DNA from: an uncultured Campylobacter sp.
GTDB lineage: Bacteria > Campylobacterota > Campylobacteria > Campylobacterales > Campylobacteraceae
DNA: 8,509 nt
Assembly (NCBI RefSeq): GCF_937997405.1
Contig: NZ_CALKTL010000176.1
Location: forward strand, 1-8,509
Direction of reading: 5' to 3'
The notes under the pieces are model-generated. The model had not been told where the DNA came from, did no database searches, and saw nothing but the letters and a program-made list of their open reading frames with translations. Shown here piece by piece: positions 6,747 to 8,509 of the stretch. Position numbers and translations under genes: made by a program. The number at the start of each line of letters is the position of its first letter. Position 1 is the first letter of the stretch.

Positions 6747-7304
6747 ATGCAATCAGGCAAATTTACTCTCGCGATCATCGCGGTGAATATCCTATTTTTC
6801 GTAATTTCATTCGCATTGGAATATTTTTTCGGCTTTAAGTCCTACCTGTTTTTTGGGCTCAATCCATATTTTTTCGAGGGGATGCCGTGGCAGCTACTAA
6901 GTTCATTTTTTATGCATGGCGGAGTGATGCATCTAGCGATGAATATGGCAGTTTTGTATCAATTTGGTGGGATTTTAGAGCGAGCGTTCGGTGGGATAAA
7001 ATTTACGCTGCTTTACATCGTAGGCGGGCTGCTGAGCGGCGCTTTGTGTCTGATTTATATCCGTTATGCCATGAGTATGGGAGAAATCGTCAATATCGTA
7101 GGCGCTAGTGGCGCTATTTGCGTGCTTTTAGGCGTGATTGCTTATTTTGATGAGCGCAATACGGGCGGGATTTTTGTCGCGATTTTGATAATGAGCTTTG
7201 CGCCGATGTTAATGGGCGTAAATGTGGCATGGTTTGCGCACATAGCGGGATTCGTGGTCGGTTATGGCTTTGGAATGATCCAGAAAAAATTTAGAATTTT
7301 GTAG
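6747..7304 (+). CDS. Rhomboid-family intramembrane serine protease
   Basis: This 185-aa polytopic membrane protein has about six transmembrane segments. All rhomboid signatures are present: WQLLSSFFMHGGVMHLAMNM (48-67), where H62 and N66 form the HxxxN oxyanion element; GASGA with the nucleophile S121; and AHIAGFVVG with the catalytic partner H165. It should therefore be an active protease cutting other proteins within or next to the inner membrane. The length is that of a minimal six-helix bacterial rhomboid. I chose the ATG at 6747 because TAAGGAG lies four bases upstream. Longer in-frame TTG (6714) and GTG starts have no ribosome binding site. The phosphatase gene begins 44 bases after its stop, so the two are probably cotranscribed. 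The substrate cannot be inferred. Confidence 0.93.
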   Translation: MQSGKFTLAIIAVNILFFVISFALEYFFGFKSYLFFGLNPYFFEGMPWQLLSSFFMHGGVMHLAMNMAVLYQFGGILERAFGGIKFTLLYIVGGLLSGALCLIYIRYAMSMGEIVNIVGASGAICVLLGVIAYFDERNTGGIFVAILIMSFAPMLMGVNVAWFAHIAGFVVGYGFGMIQKKFRIL

Positions 7305-7323
7305 AATTTATCGCTAAATTATA

Positions 7324-7337
7324 CATAAAATTTTATG
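7324..7337. repeat. 14-bp perfect palindrome before the phosphatase gene
   Basis: CATAAAATTTTATG is self-complementary and runs into the ribosome binding site GAAAGG (7337-7342). It could be a small operator or a structure that hides the ribosome site. In AT-rich DNA a chance origin is also likely. Confidence 0.35.
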
Positions 7338-7348
7338 AAAGGATGCAG

Positions 7349-8023
7349 ATGAAGCGGATATATTTTATAAGACATGCCGAGGCGCAAAGAGACAACGGAA
7401 GCGATTTTGAGCGGACATTAAGCTATGCGGGCGAACTTTGCGCAATTAAACTCGGAGAAAAGCTGCGTAGCTTGAGGCTTGTGCCTGATTTGATTATTAC
7501 AAGCTCGGCTATACGCGCACTCCATACGGCGCAAATTATCGCTAATGCGTTGGATGCGACAAAAAGGGTAGCGTCATTGCGAGAGTTATACGACGCAAGC
7601 TTATGGGATTTGGCAAAGTTTGTTCGCAGCTTGGATGAGAAACGATTTTTTGGGTGCGGTGTGAATGTTGAAAAATACAATGCGGTTGGTCTGAGTAGCG
7701 AAAAACATCGCGACGCAAACGATGAAAATTCTGCTTTTAAGAGCACTAAAATTCCCGTTAGCATTAGCGAAAATAATGCGATATCTTGCAACAATGTAGA
7801 AATTTCTAGCGCAGATATTGTGCAAAATTTTAACGCAGCTAGCGCGGAATGCGTATTTATCGTTGGACATAATCCGACAATAGGCGGAATTTGCTCGCTT
7901 TTAGGCAAGAAGGAAGTCGATAAATTTCCTCCTTGTTCGATTTGCGGCTTAGAATTTGACGTTCATAAATTCTCAGATATTACCGATCATAGCGGCAAAA
8001 TGGTAATGCTGCAGTGCCTTTAA
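7349..8023 (+). CDS. SixA-like histidine phosphatase with internal insertion
   Basis: This is a histidine-phosphatase (phosphoglycerate-mutase fold) protein of 224 aa. The active site is complete: R8 and H9 in IRHAEA, R56 in SSAIRALHTAQ, E79 in LRELYDA and H174 in VGHNP. The N-terminus and the VGHNPTIGG motif fit the SixA branch, which removes phosphate from phosphohistidine on signalling or PTS-type proteins in the cytosol. SixA proteins are usually about 160 aa. Here the segment between LRELYDA and VGHNP is some 50-60 residues longer than expected, and about 105-165 is rich in Asn, Ser and Lys with no motif. I chose the ATG at 7349 because GAAAGG lies six bases before it, whereas it directly touches the other ATG at 7343. 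The rhomboid gene lies just upstream. The substrate is unknown. Confidence 0.85.
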   Translation: MKRIYFIRHAEAQRDNGSDFERTLSYAGELCAIKLGEKLRSLRLVPDLIITSSAIRALHTAQIIANALDATKRVASLRELYDASLWDLAKFVRSLDEKRFFGCGVNVEKYNAVGLSSEKHRDANDENSAFKSTKIPVSISENNAISCNNVEISSADIVQNFNAASAECVFIVGHNPTIGGICSLLGKKEVDKFPPCSICGLEFDVHKFSDITDHSGKMVMLQCL

Positions 8024-8289
8024 TTACGCTTTTAACGCTTCATAATTACAATCGGGCGGCTCGTTGGCGCATTAAAGCTACTTTTTGCCGAGCATTGTCA
8101 TATACTCGTAAAATAAGACCATATGGCAAAATAGCAAATTATTTTTGAGATAACTTTAAATTTTAAAAAATTTCCAATGATGTGGCTCGCCTTGAAATCG
8201 TGGACTAAATGAGTCAGAAAACTAAATTTCATATTTTTAGATGATCGAGTGTTAGCACTTTCGCTTGAAATTCCATTTGCTTTGAAAAA

Positions 8290-8310
8290 CCTTAAATTTA
8301 GATTTTAAGG
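8290..8310. repeat. Perfect 7-bp inverted repeat
   Basis: CCTTAAA (8290-8296) and TTTAAGG (8304-8310) pair exactly around a seven-base loop. A second inverted repeat follows four bases later, giving a tandem stem-loop arrangement about 90 bases upstream of the next promoter. Confidence 0.5.
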
Positions 8311-8314
8311 ATGG

Positions 8315-8333
8315 AAATTTCACGCTGAAATTT
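8315..8333. repeat. Perfect 8-bp inverted repeat
   Basis: AAATTTCA (8315-8322) and TGAAATTT (8326-8333) are exact reverse complements around CGC. Two further pairs, one of them G-U, extend the stem to 8313-8335. The arms match those of the repeat at 6105-6124. Confidence 0.5.
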
Positions 8334-8395
8334 TCTCAAAAACATAAATTTATTGAGAAGAATAAAATTTATTAAGTAAAATTTAATAGTAGCCG

Positions 8396-8404
8396 TGGTA
8401 TCAT
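8396..8404 (+). promoter_or_regulatory. Extended -10 for the right-edge gene
   Basis: TGGTATCAT is a TGn-extended -10 (TATCAT at 8399-8404) 28 bases upstream of the ATG at 8433, giving a leader of about 22 bases with the ribosome binding site TAGGGA. No -35 box is visible. The upstream DNA shows repeated AAATTTA(A/T)T blocks. Confidence 0.5.
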
Positions 8405-8432
8405 TCCCCAAAAATTTTGATAGGGAATTAAA

Positions 8433-8509
8433 ATGAGACAGTACGAAACTTACAGATGCGACAAATGCGGCGCGGAGGTCGAGGTCCAGGATCTCGTCGG
8501 CGTGGTAGC
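8433..8509 (+). CDS. Probable desulfoferrodoxin (superoxide reductase), N-terminal part
   Basis: Only the first 25 codons are in the window, and the gene runs off the right edge. The start ATG has TAGGGA seven bases upstream. The visible peptide, MRQYETYRCDKCGAEVEV followed by seven more residues, carries a CxxC knuckle (C9, C12) followed by GAEVEV. This matches the start of the desulforedoxin-like FeS4 domain of desulfoferrodoxins, which usually read YxCxxCGxxVEV. Desulfoferrodoxin reduces superoxide to hydrogen peroxide in the cytosol of anaerobes and microaerophiles. The second cysteine pair and the catalytic iron centre would lie beyond the edge. Other small zinc-ribbon or rubredoxin-like proteins cannot be excluded. 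Confidence 0.65.
   Translation, partial: MRQYETYRCDKCGAEVEVQDLVGVV

Larger units (their letters stand above)
8024..8432. other. 409-base gene-free region before the right-edge gene
   Basis: No convincing gene is seen. The first part is mixed sequence without a clear terminator for the phosphatase gene. A less AT-rich island (about 8175-8220) sits in the middle and can be read on the minus strand as a 44-codon frame from 8232 to 8098 without a ribosome binding site. Two adjacent inverted repeats (8290-8310, 8315-8333) and three AT-rich near-repeats (8346-8387) precede the promoter of the right-edge gene. Confidence 0.6.

Noticed and set aside
7423..7908. Minus-strand 161-codon open frame opposite the phosphatase gene.
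   Set aside because: The plus-strand frame has an intact active site and ribosome binding site; the antisense frame has neither a motif nor a binding site.
8247..8259. GAGTGTTAGCACT, resembling half-sites of the CIRCE heat-shock operator.
   Set aside because: CIRCE has TTAGCACTC and GAGTGCTAA nine bases apart in that order; here the halves overlap in the wrong order, and the next gene is not a chaperone.

Overview
The window looks like chromosome from a Campylobacter of the comparatively GC-rich oral group (C. gracilis, C. rectus or C. showae type). This is inferred from the housekeeping genes, which read as epsilonproteobacterial, from the moeA-murA and coaD-ubiX pairings also known from C. 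jejuni, from AT-rich spacers full of AAATTTTAAA-like strings, and from promoters with clear -10 boxes but mostly no -35. The species cannot be fixed by eye.

Layout. The left half is almost all minus strand. Reading leftward from 5225 it holds murA (peptidoglycan precursor synthesis), moeA (molybdenum cofactor), a tRNA-Gly(GCC) with its own near-consensus sigma70 promoter, then ubiX (prenylated flavin) translationally coupled to coaD (coenzyme A). Last comes an unrecognised 362-residue protein (139-1227) with beta-hairpin-like repeats. The first ~120 bases are GC-rich and hold nothing I can assign. The right half is plus strand: an NlpC/P60-type lipoprotein peptidase divergent from murA, a ~760-base gene-free AT-rich stretch with several perfect inverted repeats, a rhomboid intramembrane protease followed closely by an enlarged SixA-like histidine phosphatase, a second gene-free stretch of ~410 bases, and the first 25 codons of a probable desulfoferrodoxin that runs off the right edge.

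How the genes relate. murA and the NlpC/P60 lipoprotein share a 125-base divergent control region. One makes wall precursor and the other probably cuts wall peptides, so a shared regulator is plausible. A direct repeat of GTTACCA with an 11-base period, the spacing expected for an OmpR/PhoB-family response regulator, sits over the -35 position of the murA promoter. The rhomboid and phosphatase genes probably form one transcript. The other genes are ordinary cofactor housekeeping.

I see no mobile element, CRISPR array, phage gene or recognised defence system. The least explained parts are the 362-residue protein, the palindrome-rich gaps, the phosphatase insertion and the murA/lipoprotein control region. 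None amounts to a demonstrated new system.
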